Part shown: in pieces, positions 26,801 through 35,226 of the stretch | Position numbering within the stretch: position 1 is the first letter of the stretch | Layout of the letters: each line of letters begins with the position of its first letter | Origin: Arthrobacter sp. MYb227 | GTDB lineage: Bacteria > Actinomycetota > Actinomycetes > Actinomycetales > Micrococcaceae | DNA length: 64,000 bases | Reading direction: 5' to 3' | Assembly (NCBI RefSeq): GCF_002975435.1 | Contig: NZ_PCPT01000007.1 | Span: 111,129 to 175,128 of the forward strand | The notes under the pieces: generated by a model | The model's input: only the letters and a program-made list of their open reading frames with translations | Database searches by the model: none | What the model was told of the DNA's origin: nothing | Program-made: the position numbers and the translations under genes

Positions 26801-27378
26801 TCGGCGCGCGCCGCATCAAGCTTGGCTTGTCCAGCGGCAAGCTGTTTCTTGCCATCGGCAAGTGTTGTTTTGGCTTCGCCCAATTTTGTTAGGCCGGCCT
26901 CAACCTCATCTTGGCCCGTTTCTAACGCGACTTTGCCATCGGCGAGCTGTTGCTTACCGTCGGCGAGTTGTTTGGCGGCATCGTCAAGCTTTTGGCGCCC
27001 TTCCTTCAACTGCGGTTGAGCATCATCAAGCTGCTTTTGGAGTTCGAATGGTTTACGAACCTCGGTGACCTCGGACTGAGTGGCAAGGTCGGAAAGGGAT
27101 TTTTCAATGGCCCGATGCTGAGCCTCGTCTAGAGGCTTGCCATCTTTGCTACGGAAAACAATGGACCCGGTGCCACCTGCAAGCTCCGGCATCTCGACCT
27201 TCATCCGGTCAAGGGTGCGCTGAGTTTCGGTGCCCGGGATGGAGAACGTGTTTGAAAGCTTGCCCATGAACAGGCCAGCGCTCAAACCGATGGCTAGCAG
27301 CGCTACAAGCCAAGCGCTGAGCACCGCCCACCGCCTGCGATAAGCCATCGCACCTAGTCGATACAGAAAAGAAGCCAT
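23860..27378 (-). CDS. MMPL/RND-family exporter with a very long coiled-coil domain
   Basis: A 1172-residue membrane transporter, probable proton-driven exporter. Order: one N-terminal helix, a periplasmic-side region, then about 400 residues (about 105-520) made almost only of degenerate helical repeats such as LADGKQQLADGK and LKSGQTQLAAGQ. A first bundle of six helices follows (with GLAVGIDYSLFIVHRHRR), then a second external loop and a second bundle (with GLAMDYQVFLVAGMRE). The Asp-Tyr pairs in GIDYS and AMDYQ match the proton-relay pairs of MmpL3. The xLxxG repeats resemble those in YhgE/Pip proteins. The regulator tetR starts the operon three bases upstream. Confidence 0.92.
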   Translation of the reverse strand: MASFLYRLGAMAYRRRWAVLSAWLVALLAIGLSAGLFMGKLSNTFSIPGTETQRTLDRMKVEMPELAGGTGSIVFRSKDGKPLDEAQHRAIEKSLSDLATQSEVTEVRKPFELQKQLDDAQPQLKEGRQKLDDAAKQLADGKQQLADGKVALETGQDEVEAGLTKLGEAKTTLADGKKQLAAGQAKLDAARAELATGEAQLKSGQTQLAAGQKTWNKGNAEYQAGAKKIAEGRKAIAAAQKQLDASAKKIVAGQKEHAAGLNQILRGESRATVERNLAKGKVEAQKGIATADAGLAKINAGITEINQGIIQLQNSLDQLNKIPENQRTDEQKDMLTALPGQIAQLQAQRDGKDGLLAKKAAAEAGRAQAQAGLKQITAATTGLNRLDAAKKKLDAGAKELAAGQKTLNGKKAELERGAKALPGAKAKLDAGAKELATNRAKLNAAANKIATGKAQLRSGQTEIDANAATLAAGQKTIDENQAKLVAAQQTLKEKAAEIPAAEAKLEQGAKDLATGEAELAFAARQAGASEGMRFISTDGSTAVAHVSFKGQTDSLTPAQREDIQSIAAGPEATGVEVLFSKEILQDLSSIFGAAEVIGIAVAATVLLIMLGTLVAAGLPLLMAILGVGAGVGGTLALSSVIEMASITPALALMLGLAVGIDYSLFIVHRHRRQMLEGVPVGESIARATGTSGNAVVFAGLTVVIALSALAVPGLPFLSILGISAAFTVAMAVLIAITLTPALLGFIGTKLISKRAWAKNEAAGSEHAAPKNDAGNRGWGAIVTKRPWVAAIASIAVLAIVALPAASLRTALPDGSAEPADSAAFQAYEQMSDKFGAGYNGPLLVLADLPSGLDQRGADTANLDVADQLRKIDGVVAAIPVQTNKERTLGAIQIIPVDGPASAQTEALVHTLRDSAAGIKEATGSSIAVTGQVAAQVDVSEKLAEALPMYIGIVVGLSLILLLLVFRSIVVPFLATAGFLLSLMAAFGATVAVYQWGWLGNIFDVNVPGPIMSFLPILLTGILFGLAMDYQVFLVAGMRESFAHGQPARAAVRSGFAHSAPVVTAAALIMTSVFAGFVFSHLTMIRAIGFSLAVGVLFDAFIVRMTLTPAIMHLLGKHAWYIPTWLDKILPDVDVEGSKIAALAHADAPQATATGLGTDPGTDQSPSRDTVDA

Positions 27379-27381
27379 GGT

Positions 27382-28032
27382 CTAAGGCCTTCCGGGGTTG
27401 TCGGCGCGTTGTTGAAGTGAGGGGAAACCATCGCGTAACTGGGCGATGGCCTCGGCAAGAATGTCGCGCAGCACATCGGTGCTGCGCTTATCGATGGGGC
27501 CGGTGAGCTCCTTGGCCCACAGAGCAAAAGCCGCCTTCCCCGCACCGACTATTGCGTGTGCGAAGACCAGCGCCGATAGTTCTGTGCCTTCGGGAGCTCG
27601 CTGCAAAATGATCTTATTGAGCTGTTCGGCGCAGGTATTCCAGGATTCAAGCTGCATGCGGGCCATTTGGGGGTGTGCCGCGGCTTGCAAGTACAGTGCC
27701 GCTACTGGTTCCAAGAGGGCCGGATCGACCAGGGATTCCACCGCATAGACTGCCGCGCTGAGTAGGTCGACATCGCTGTCCAAGCGGTCAAAGGCGACAA
27801 CCGCGCGATCCAGTAATAGCTTGGTTGGCTCATTGAGTGCGGCTTCGATGGAGGGAAAATAATTGAATAACGTGCGACGAGATACGCCGGCGGCATCGGC
27901 TACCGATTCGGCGGTCAGGGAGGCGAAACCATCGGACTTGAGTTGCTCGATGGCCGCGCGAACTATTGCGTCGCGAGTTGCTGTCTTGTTCAGTTCACGC
28001 CGAGAGATGGCAGTGGTATCTGGGGAGCTCAC
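27382..28032 (-). CDS. TetR-family transcriptional regulator of the mmpL operon
   Basis: A 216-residue regulator. The N-terminal DNA-binding domain (about 15-65) contains the helix-turn-helix SVADAAGVSRRTLFNYFPS typical of TetR proteins; the rest is an all-helical ligand-binding domain without a recognisable ligand class. The start is GTG at 28032. No ribosome binding site precedes it, but a -10-like TAGTGT lies six bases upstream, so the mRNA is probably leaderless. Three bases separate its stop from mmpL, so it likely represses its own operon. Confidence 0.92.
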   Translation of the reverse strand: MSSPDTTAISRRELNKTATRDAIVRAAIEQLKSDGFASLTAESVADAAGVSRRTLFNYFPSIEAALNEPTKLLLDRAVVAFDRLDSDVDLLSAAVYAVESLVDPALLEPVAALYLQAAAHPQMARMQLESWNTCAEQLNKIILQRAPEGTELSALVFAHAIVGAGKAAFALWAKELTGPIDKRSTDVLRDILAEAIAQLRDGFPSLQQRADNPGRP

Positions 28033-28038
28033 CTTTCT

Positions 28039-28068
28039 ACACTACGTGCAAACTTGCATGCTGTGCAA
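28039..28068 (-). promoter_or_regulatory. leaderless promoter with inverted repeat for tetR-mmpL-maf
   Basis: Minus-strand -35 TTGCAC (28063-28068) and -10 TAGTGT (28039-28044) are 18 bases apart. Transcription would begin at the GTG start codon. The inverted repeat TGCAA-AC-TTGCA (28047-28058) fills the spacer, and a third TGCAA lies over the -35 box (28064-28068). This is the expected place for the TetR operator. Confidence 0.55.
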
Positions 28069-28178
28069 TTTATGTGAGTCTGATTCGTGGGAGGCCAAGG
28101 ACCTGCACCGCTATACCTTGCTCCGCTTTGCTTCACAGCAGGGGTTCTTGAGTGCCGGAGCGAATATTGATTGGGCAT

Positions 28179-28230
28179 TAAAAATGCGTAGCGATCGCCG
28201 ACCCCCGGAGGGCTGGCGGTCGCTACGCAT
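28179..28230 (-). terminator. terminator of the dicarboxylate/amino acid symporter gene
   Basis: ATGCGTAGCGATCGCC (28184-28199) pairs with GGCGGTCGCTACGCAT (28215-28230) with one mismatch. On the minus strand TTTTTAA follows at once. It lies 53 bases after the gene. Confidence 0.85.
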
Positions 28231-28282
28231 CAAGGTGACTACAACAAAAGCAATGAGCTTGAGTGGTTAGCTCAAAAAGGGG

Positions 28283-29770
28283 TTAGACCGAGGTCCTTGC
28301 GGATTCTTTGTGCGCTTCAGGATCGGTGTTTGCGTCATTAATTGACTCGATTTCTTCAATGACCGAGGAATCGATAGTGGCGGGCTCTTCGCTTACGTGA
28401 ACGGAGAACTCGTCGTTGAACGGATCCCCGAGGCGCGGTGCGTTGTAAAGTGCTTCGTCCAAGATTCCTTCGCGCTTGGCAACGATGGTTGGGACAAGCG
28501 CCTGACCGGCAACATTCACCGCGGTGCGTCCCATATCCAAAATGGGATCTACTGCAAGGATCAGCCCAACGCCTGCCAATGGCAGTCCCACGGTGGACAA
28601 CGTGAGCGTCAGCATGACCACGGCGCCGGTGGTGCCGGCGGTTGCCGCCGAACCCAAGACCGAAACCAGAGCGATTAGCAGATAGTCGGTGATACCCAAA
28701 TCAATATTGAAGAACTGGGCAACAAAGATTGCGGAGATTGCCGGGTAGATTGCCGCGCAACCATCCATTTTGGTTGTAGCACCCAGTGGCACCGCGAACG
28801 ATGCATACCCGGAGGGTACGCCGAGGTTGCGTTCGGTAACCCGTTGGGTCAGTGGCAGGGTACCGATGGAAGAGCGGGAGACGAAGCCCAGCTGCACGGC
28901 CGGCCAGACGCCGGAGAAGTACTGCTTGATGCTCAAACCATGTGCGCGGACCAAGATCGGGTAAAGCCCGAAGAGCACCAAGGCAAGGCCGATGTAAATG
29001 GCAAGTGAGAACTTGCCCAGAGCCCCAATGGTGTCCCACCCATAGCTGGCTACTGCATTACCAATGAGCCCAATGGTTCCCAGTGGGGCAAGACGAATGA
29101 TCCACCATAGGATCTTCTGGATCACCGCAAGTGTTGCACTGGAGAATTCGAGGAATGGGCGGGCGGCGTCGCCGACCTTCAGCGCGGCAATGCCCACGGT
29201 GATGGCGATGACCAGCACCTGCAGCACGTTGAAGTTTAGCGCGGTGGTCACCGCACCGGAGTCGGCGACCTGCGAGGTGGCGCCGAGGCCCAAGAAGTTC
29301 GACGGGATGATCCCGATGAGGAACGACCACCAATCACCGGTGCGCCCATCATATTCTGGTGGTGCGTCCTGGCCGGTTCCGGCTCCGGGACGCAGCACCG
29401 TACCCAGCACCATGCCGATGACAACGGAGATCAGCGAGGTAATCGCGAACCACAAAATGGTTTGCCACGCCAGCCGTGCAGCATTGGTTACCTTAGACAA
29501 ATTGGCAATCGAGGCTACGACTGCGAAGAAAACCAGCGGGATCACCGCTGCCTTAAGCAGCGAGACGTAGCTAGAACCAATCGTCGCTAGGGTGATGCCT
29601 AGGCCATTTGGAGTGTCCTTAGAATGGCCGGTGTATTTGGCCAGCAAGCCAAGGACCAAGCCAAGAATGAGGGCAATGATAATTTGTGGGCCGAATGCGG
29701 TTGCCCATTTTGGCAAGCGTCGCTTGGGCACCGTGGGCGCTGAAGTCTGAGAAGTTGATGTAGTCACCAT
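28283..29770 (-). CDS. dicarboxylate/amino acid:cation symporter (DAACS family)
   Basis: A 495-residue relative of GltP/DctA that takes up glutamate, aspartate or C4-dicarboxylates with Na+ or H+. Visible hallmarks are the re-entrant loop serine-rich stretch RSSIGTLPLTQR, GATTKMDGCA in helix 7 and the second hairpin GTTGAVVMLTL, followed by VDPILDMGRTAVNVAGQAL in helix 8. The C-terminal 60 residues are acidic and soluble, longer than in E. coli GltP. It is divergent from the LuxR gene across 269 bases that include the short palindrome ACTTAAGT. Confidence 0.92.
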   Translation of the reverse strand: MVTTSTSQTSAPTVPKRRLPKWATAFGPQIIIALILGLVLGLLAKYTGHSKDTPNGLGITLATIGSSYVSLLKAAVIPLVFFAVVASIANLSKVTNAARLAWQTILWFAITSLISVVIGMVLGTVLRPGAGTGQDAPPEYDGRTGDWWSFLIGIIPSNFLGLGATSQVADSGAVTTALNFNVLQVLVIAITVGIAALKVGDAARPFLEFSSATLAVIQKILWWIIRLAPLGTIGLIGNAVASYGWDTIGALGKFSLAIYIGLALVLFGLYPILVRAHGLSIKQYFSGVWPAVQLGFVSRSSIGTLPLTQRVTERNLGVPSGYASFAVPLGATTKMDGCAAIYPAISAIFVAQFFNIDLGITDYLLIALVSVLGSAATAGTTGAVVMLTLTLSTVGLPLAGVGLILAVDPILDMGRTAVNVAGQALVPTIVAKREGILDEALYNAPRLGDPFNDEFSVHVSEEPATIDSSVIEEIESINDANTDPEAHKESARTSV

Positions 29771-30039
29771 TAGAAGTTAGGGCGGGGAACCTATCAAATA
29801 AAGCCAGCGTTGAGAAATGTTACGAAACTCAAGCTTGTTCCCGATTATTTCCTTACTTAAGTGAGTTGTTACACATCGGCGTTTCACAGTGTTAAGCTGA
29901 GGTTCCCATATTGGGGTCTACTGCGCTACTAGGATTTAGAGTCCGAAGAGTCTCGGGGTACAGCAGATTTCAATGCAGCCCCCCGGCTTCGACTTGTGAA
30001 GTTGTAGCGATGGCCAATCTTCAGAAGGAGTACGGAGCG

Positions 30040-32682
30040 ATGGGATGGGGTCGGGCTACAAACACACTCATACGCCAACGTCTTGATGCTTTACTGACTC
30101 AGGCAGTTGGTTCTCCCATAATGATCGTGCGTGGTCCGCTGGGAAGTGGGAAGAGTACCTCGGTTAATGACTGGCTCAAACGGTGCGACCCCGAAAAACG
30201 CACCTGGAGCTGGATTGACTTGGGCGCATTCGATGCTTCATCAGAGTCATTAGAAGATGCACATGCCTCGGATGCGGCAACAAGGTCCACTCTTTATCAG
30301 GAACTCCTTGAATCTCACTACGCCAAAAGTTCAGCCCCAGATGCGCATCTAGTTGTCCTCCAGCGTTTTGGCAGTAAACACGAGCCATTTATCGGGCCGA
30401 CTGTAAATCGAATAGTCTCGGCGCATCCCGGGCGCAGGTTCATCATCATGACCCATGAGCTTCTGGACGTGGAGCGTACCCGTAGCCTTGCGCAGATCGA
30501 AATATCGGTGATTCCACCTCAAGAATTTAGCTTCAGCATTGATGAGGCAAAGGCCTACCTGCAGGGGACTCAACTTGAGGATTTAGCGACCGAGCTAACC
30601 GAAGAGTTTAACGGTTCCATAGCACTGCTTCGAATCGCTAGATTACGGGCACAGGCCATAGAAGCTGCTGTCCTCGGAGGAAAATCTTTCAATCCGTTCA
30701 CAAACGTTCAAATCAAAAAAACTCAAATAAGTGGTCCGCAATCATTGGCTCCCGAAGCACAGGCCATCTTTGACGCAATCACGGCGGCCGTCCGCGAGGA
30801 TGTGCAACTTCTCATTGAAAAAGAAAGGTTAGGGGCTCAAGAGTTAGATTTTTTCGCCATCATTGCCGTTCCGAACTTGATTGATAGGCGGCTCTTGGCG
30901 CTTATCTATCCCGATGCTCAGCCACAGTGGTTAGCAGATTTGGAAGCACGTGGTTTGATTCACCGTTCGTTGTGCAATCCAGAGGGGGGCTACCTGATAA
31001 ACCCGGTATGCCGGCAGGTGCTGAAGGAAAAATTCCTCGCGCGCCCGGAGGATAGGCTTCGCGAGCTACATACGATTTGTGCCCGTTTCGAACTGGAACA
31101 TGGCTCCGCATATCAGGCACTTAATTTTGCTTTGCAGGCGGAGGACTATCAGCTTGCCACCGATGTGATTCGTTTACATGCCGATGAATACCTCGAAGGT
31201 GAACTGGGACAGCGTGGAGCTCATCTGCTCGACAAACTTCAGCTGACGGTCTTGGCGCGCTACCCACTATTGGCCATGAGCTTGGCGGTTGCCTATAGCG
31301 CAACGGGCAAATATAAGTTCAAGACACTCGAACTATTGGCCTTGGCAGCCACGGGAGCCCATACCCTTGCACGCAAAGCTCCGGTGGTGGACCGGTTGAT
31401 CATGATCATGGTTGAATCTGGAGCCATGCGTCTAAGCGGCTTCGGTGACGCTGCAGTACGCACTGCGCGTGCGGGAGTTCGGTTATACAACGAGATGACA
31501 CCGGGTGAACGCGACGCTATTGGGCGGTTTGAGGGTGCAATTCTCGTTCAACTCTCGCTGTCTCTTCACAGCGGAGGCACACACGGGGAAGCGCTTGAGG
31601 TGCTCGAACTCGGCGTGGTGGCGGAGAGCAAGATCAAATCCGCACAAAATGGGAATTATGCGGGTACGGTGCTTGCGTATTACTACGCGCTTGATGGCAA
31701 CATGCGCAAGGCCAAGGAGCAACTGGAAGAGAGCTATCCGGAATATTGGTTACGCCCGGAGGCCAATGACTACTTTGCGACGCCTTTTCGGCTTGCCTCC
31801 TATTTTTGTGCGATGGAAGAACAAAGATTTGAGGATGCTCAATGCTGGGTTGACCTGATGTCATTGGGTCAAGACAGTAACGAATTTTGGCCAGCCATTA
31901 GATTGGCCGAAGCAATGCTAGCCATCATTAAGAGTGAAACTACCAGCTCGGTGGTGCGTCTCCAGGGTTTCTTGAGCCGAGAACATGAACAACCGGTGGC
32001 CCAAAGAACAGGTAAATTGATGCTCAATACCGCAGCAAGTTTGCTGAGCCTTGCGGCGGGAGATGTTGGCAGCGCCTTGCGTGTGACTCAGAAAAGTGTC
32101 GGCGGTGAAGCAAAGAACCTACTTCAATCGCGAATCCGTTTAGCCCAGGGAGATGCCAGGGAAGCACTGCGGCTGGCATCCTCGGTCGGTGCCCCGGCAT
32201 CGCCCCGCGGACGATTCGAAAAATCGGTGGTTATTCTTGCCGCGACGCTGCAACAAAAAAATTATGCGGCGGCAGCTGACGCCATGCGAATGGTTGAAGC
32301 GCTGAGCAAGGAATTTTGCTTGGGCCTAGCCCTGAATTTTCTTCCTGCGCCCGATTTAGAACGGGTCCTGGCCGAAGCACGGAAAATGGGAATCGCGTTG
32401 ATCATTGGTGAAAACGCTATTTCACCGATGCCCGGAGGGTTGGGGCGGGTGGTACTTAGCGAGCGCGAGCTAGCAATCATGGAAGAACTTGTGACAACCG
32501 GAAGTACCGCCGAAATAGCCGAACGCCAGTTTGTTTCGGTCAATACCGTTAAAAGTCAGCTCAAAAGCGCCTATAAAAAGCTTGGCGTTTCAGATCGCTC
32601 GGCCGCGCTCGAGGTCGCCTACGTCCAAGGTCTTTTGGCCCAGAAAACCGAACCAGAGGACGGTGAAGCCGAGGAGCAATGA
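30040..32682 (+). CDS. large ATP-binding LuxR-type transcriptional regulator (MalT/LAL-like)
   Basis: An 880-residue regulator. The N terminus has a P-loop (Walker A GPLGSGKST, residues about 33-41) in an STAND-like ATPase, followed by a long region of helical repeats (about 350-780). It ends with a LuxR helix-turn-helix (about 805-865; LSERELAIMEELVTTGSTAEIAERQFVS split across helices, then VNTVKSQLKSAYKKLGV). The frame is open to 29911, but ATG at 30040 has AGAAGGAG nine bases upstream and is preferred. Codons look less GC-rich than in neighbours. No operon partner or obvious target lies next to it. Confidence 0.9.
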   Translation: MGWGRATNTLIRQRLDALLTQAVGSPIMIVRGPLGSGKSTSVNDWLKRCDPEKRTWSWIDLGAFDASSESLEDAHASDAATRSTLYQELLESHYAKSSAPDAHLVVLQRFGSKHEPFIGPTVNRIVSAHPGRRFIIMTHELLDVERTRSLAQIEISVIPPQEFSFSIDEAKAYLQGTQLEDLATELTEEFNGSIALLRIARLRAQAIEAAVLGGKSFNPFTNVQIKKTQISGPQSLAPEAQAIFDAITAAVREDVQLLIEKERLGAQELDFFAIIAVPNLIDRRLLALIYPDAQPQWLADLEARGLIHRSLCNPEGGYLINPVCRQVLKEKFLARPEDRLRELHTICARFELEHGSAYQALNFALQAEDYQLATDVIRLHADEYLEGELGQRGAHLLDKLQLTVLARYPLLAMSLAVAYSATGKYKFKTLELLALAATGAHTLARKAPVVDRLIMIMVESGAMRLSGFGDAAVRTARAGVRLYNEMTPGERDAIGRFEGAILVQLSLSLHSGGTHGEALEVLELGVVAESKIKSAQNGNYAGTVLAYYYALDGNMRKAKEQLEESYPEYWLRPEANDYFATPFRLASYFCAMEEQRFEDAQCWVDLMSLGQDSNEFWPAIRLAEAMLAIIKSETTSSVVRLQGFLSREHEQPVAQRTGKLMLNTAASLLSLAAGDVGSALRVTQKSVGGEAKNLLQSRIRLAQGDAREALRLASSVGAPASPRGRFEKSVVILAATLQQKNYAAAADAMRMVEALSKEFCLGLALNFLPAPDLERVLAEARKMGIALIIGENAISPMPGGLGRVVLSERELAIMEELVTTGSTAEIAERQFVSVNTVKSQLKSAYKKLGVSDRSAALEVAYVQGLLAQKTEPEDGEAEEQ

Positions 32683-33154
32683 GGTGGGAAAAGATGTCCC
32701 CAACAAGTAGTGGAGGAGGTTGATTCCACCAACCCGCATACCTCGGAATCATTCCCCTAGCCGATGCATCCCCCAAGATTGCATCTGCTGTCTTTGCGAT
32801 TTATCCCCAGCGTCATCGCTTTAGCCACCGGCAGTGGAGTATCTAGGGGCTTTCCCCTTGCTGGTCACTCCCGGTGTAATTCGCATCGATAAGACTAACC
32901 CTCTCAAGAAAACTGTGGTCATGGAGGGGCTTTGCACTCGATTCACCCTGCTGTTCACCCTGCCACGGCAAGCGTTTCATGTTGTCATGTCATAAAAGTA
33001 AGAATTCAGGATCATACGCTTAACGTGCGAATATTGCATTTGCCAGACAAACTATCCATAATTCTTGGATTTACTGCCTAAAACGTGGGTAGCCCGGCCC
33101 CATCGGCAAAGAATTTGCAGTTGGAACCGGGCTACATCAAACGTAAAGCTGAAC
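32683..33154. other. gene-free region between the LuxR and DUF885 genes
   Basis: I see no supported gene in these 470 bases. It holds a ten-base direct repeat TTCACCCTGC (32942-32951 and 32954-32963) and, near the right end, the DUF885 terminator. Composition is more AT-rich than flanking coding DNA. Confidence 0.5.
33089..33135 (-). terminator. terminator of the DUF885 gene
   Basis: GTAGCCCGG (33089-33097) pairs with CCGGGCTAC (33127-33135); an inner GCAAA/TTTGC stem (33106-33118) stacks inside. It lies 20 bases past the stop codon on the minus strand and is followed by CACGTTTT. Confidence 0.65.
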
Positions 33155-34822
33155 TTACCCCACAAGGGTCCGGCGCAAGGTATCTAGCCCTACGGAGCCA
33201 ACCGCCAACGCCTGGGAATGGAAGGCCTTCAAATCGAAGTTTGCACCTTCACTTGCCGAACGTGCGTCGCGGATCTGTTCCCACAAACGCTGGCCCACCT
33301 TGTATGCGGGTGCCTGTCCCGGCCATCCCAGGTAGCGAGTGAATTCAAATTCCAGCTGCCCGGCAGAAATGTCAAGGTTCTTCTCCAAGAAGTCGAAACC
33401 CTTTGCTGCATCCCAAGTCCCGTCGCCCCAGGCTTCGGGGACCTTGAGTTCAAGGTGCACACCAATATCGAAGACCACTCGGGCGGCGCGCATACGCTGT
33501 GCATCGAGCATGCCCATGTAGTCTCCCGGGTCCGATAGGTAGCCAAGATCATGCATCAGACGTTCGGCATAGAGGGCCCAGCCCTCACCATGTCCTGAGA
33601 CCCAGCATGCATGCCGACGCCAGTCGTTGAGGGTGTCGCGAGCCATGACAGCGGTCGCAATCTGCAGGTGATGACCCGGGACGCCCTCGTGGTAGACGGT
33701 GGTGAGCTCGGCCCACGTGGTGAACTGATCCTCACCCTCGGGCACCGACCACCACATGCGTCCCGGGCGGCTGAAATCTTCCGAGGGACCGGTGTAGTAG
33801 ATTCCACCTTCCTGAGTGGGAGCAATCATGCACTGAATTTTGTCCATGGGCGCAGGGATTTCAAAGTGGGTTCCGGCAAGGGCCGTGATGGCCTCATCCG
33901 ATTTGCCCTGCATCCATGTCCTTAGTGCTTCGGTGCCGTTGAGCTGGCGGGACGGATCTGCGTTGAGGACTTTCTTTGCCTCGGCGATCGAAGCGCCGGC
34001 GGAAATCTGCTCGGCAACGCGTTCTTGTTCGGAAATGATAGCGGCAAGTTCAGCAACACCCCAGGCGTAGGTTTCCTCAAGATCCACAGCAGCACCCAAG
34101 AAACGGCGAGACATCAGCGAATAGAGCTCGCGACCCACTGCATCCTTTTTCGGTGCGCGTGGCAAAATCTCCTTCTCCAGCACATCGGCAAGCTTGCTGT
34201 AGGAGGCGTTTGCCAGGCTTGCGTCGGCCCTCAAACGTTCGGTCAGCTGCGGATCAATGGCGCTTCCGGCGGTTGCCAAGGCGTCAAAGAATCCACCGTC
34301 CTTGGCATATTCTCGGGCTTGGGAGACCACGATGGTGACCTGACGGGCGGCAGAAACCAATCCGCGGGCGGCCGAATCTTTCAGCGAGGCAATGTAGCCA
34401 TCGATTGCGGCTGGCACGTTATGCAAGCGATCTGCGATGAAGCCGTAGTCTTGTGCGCTTTCTTGTGGCATCAAATCGAAGATGGAGCGGATATCTTGCG
34501 CGGGGGAGGCAATATTATTGAGCTCGGTGCGCCGGGTTTCGGCAATTTCGATTTCTAGGCCCAGGCGTTCACGCATGGCATCGAGAGTTGTTTCATCGAT
34601 GGCATCGCGCGGCTCGAGCGATTCAAGTGACTCAAGTGCAGCACGTGCGGCGAGCGTCTGCGCCGCGGTGCCGGACGGTGAGTAGTCGCTGTAGCCGGCT
34701 TCGGAGCCGGGAAGGCCTAGCGAGGTAGCAAACTCGGGGGAAAGCTCAAGGAGTTTTTGGAAATATTTTGTTGCAACATCGTCGATGGCGCTGGGCGAGC
34801 GCGGTGCTGAGGTGTTAGTCAT
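33155..34822 (-). CDS. DUF885 family protein, putative metallopeptidase-like
   Basis: A 555-residue cytoplasmic protein matching the DUF885 family. The zinc-type motif HEGVPGHHLQ (about residues 379-388) with a downstream glutamate in SGHGEGWALYAERLMHDLGY resembles gluzincin metallopeptidase centres. Some relatives are annotated as peptidases, but no substrate is established from the sequence. It has no signal peptide. The gene stands alone with its own terminator. Confidence 0.88.
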   Translation of the reverse strand: MTNTSAPRSPSAIDDVATKYFQKLLELSPEFATSLGLPGSEAGYSDYSPSGTAAQTLAARAALESLESLEPRDAIDETTLDAMRERLGLEIEIAETRRTELNNIASPAQDIRSIFDLMPQESAQDYGFIADRLHNVPAAIDGYIASLKDSAARGLVSAARQVTIVVSQAREYAKDGGFFDALATAGSAIDPQLTERLRADASLANASYSKLADVLEKEILPRAPKKDAVGRELYSLMSRRFLGAAVDLEETYAWGVAELAAIISEQERVAEQISAGASIAEAKKVLNADPSRQLNGTEALRTWMQGKSDEAITALAGTHFEIPAPMDKIQCMIAPTQEGGIYYTGPSEDFSRPGRMWWSVPEGEDQFTTWAELTTVYHEGVPGHHLQIATAVMARDTLNDWRRHACWVSGHGEGWALYAERLMHDLGYLSDPGDYMGMLDAQRMRAARVVFDIGVHLELKVPEAWGDGTWDAAKGFDFLEKNLDISAGQLEFEFTRYLGWPGQAPAYKVGQRLWEQIRDARSASEGANFDLKAFHSQALAVGSVGLDTLRRTLVG

Positions 34823-34905
34823 GTCACCACCCTATGCGCCTATGAAGTGGTTATTGAAGATTATTTCTTGGAAGTTCGTCCGATGTTGCCCAAACAGAAA
34901 CAAAA

Positions 34906-34950
34906 CGGTGGTGGTACCCAGCGCTGCAAGCGTTGGGTACCACCACCGTG
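34906..34950 (-). terminator. terminator of the carboxylase beta-epsilon operon
   Basis: ACGGTGGTGGTACCCA (34906-34921) pairs perfectly with 34935-34950, with a further inner GCG/CGC pairing. On the minus strand TTTTGTTT follows. It lies 28 bases after the epsilon stop. Confidence 0.85.
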
Positions 34951-34977
34951 GCGGCTAACCGAAAATTCGTGAATTTC

Positions 34978-35226
34978 CTAGTGCCGTGCCGTGCGCCAGG
35001 GCTGCGGCGCGCTAGCTAGCAGACGGCGACGCTGCAGTCGAGTGCTACGCACCTTACTGCCTGAGGGTGAAGTCTCCGCTGACGCATTGGCGCCCAGCGC
35101 GGAAATGATCGCGGTGACCGCAGCAATCTCTTCGGCGGTTGGCGCACCATGAGTAAATTGCAGGGCACATTCTGTGGTGCTTTCGCCGCTTCCGGAGGTT
35201 GCGCTCGATGCGTGGTTAGTGATCAT
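34978..35226 (-). CDS. accE: acyl-CoA carboxylase epsilon subunit
   Basis: An 82-residue small subunit that stabilises the alpha-beta contact in actinobacterial acyl-CoA carboxylases. The core pattern [16 protein letters not shown] and the C-terminal WR (QPWRTARH) match the AccE/PccE family; the N terminus is Ser/Thr-rich and probably disordered. It overlaps the stop of the beta gene by four bases, as in other actinobacterial carboxylase operons. Confidence 0.88.
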   Translation of the reverse strand: MITNHASSATSGSGESTTECALQFTHGAPTAEEIAAVTAIISALGANASAETSPSGSKVRSTRLQRRRLLASAPQPWRTARH

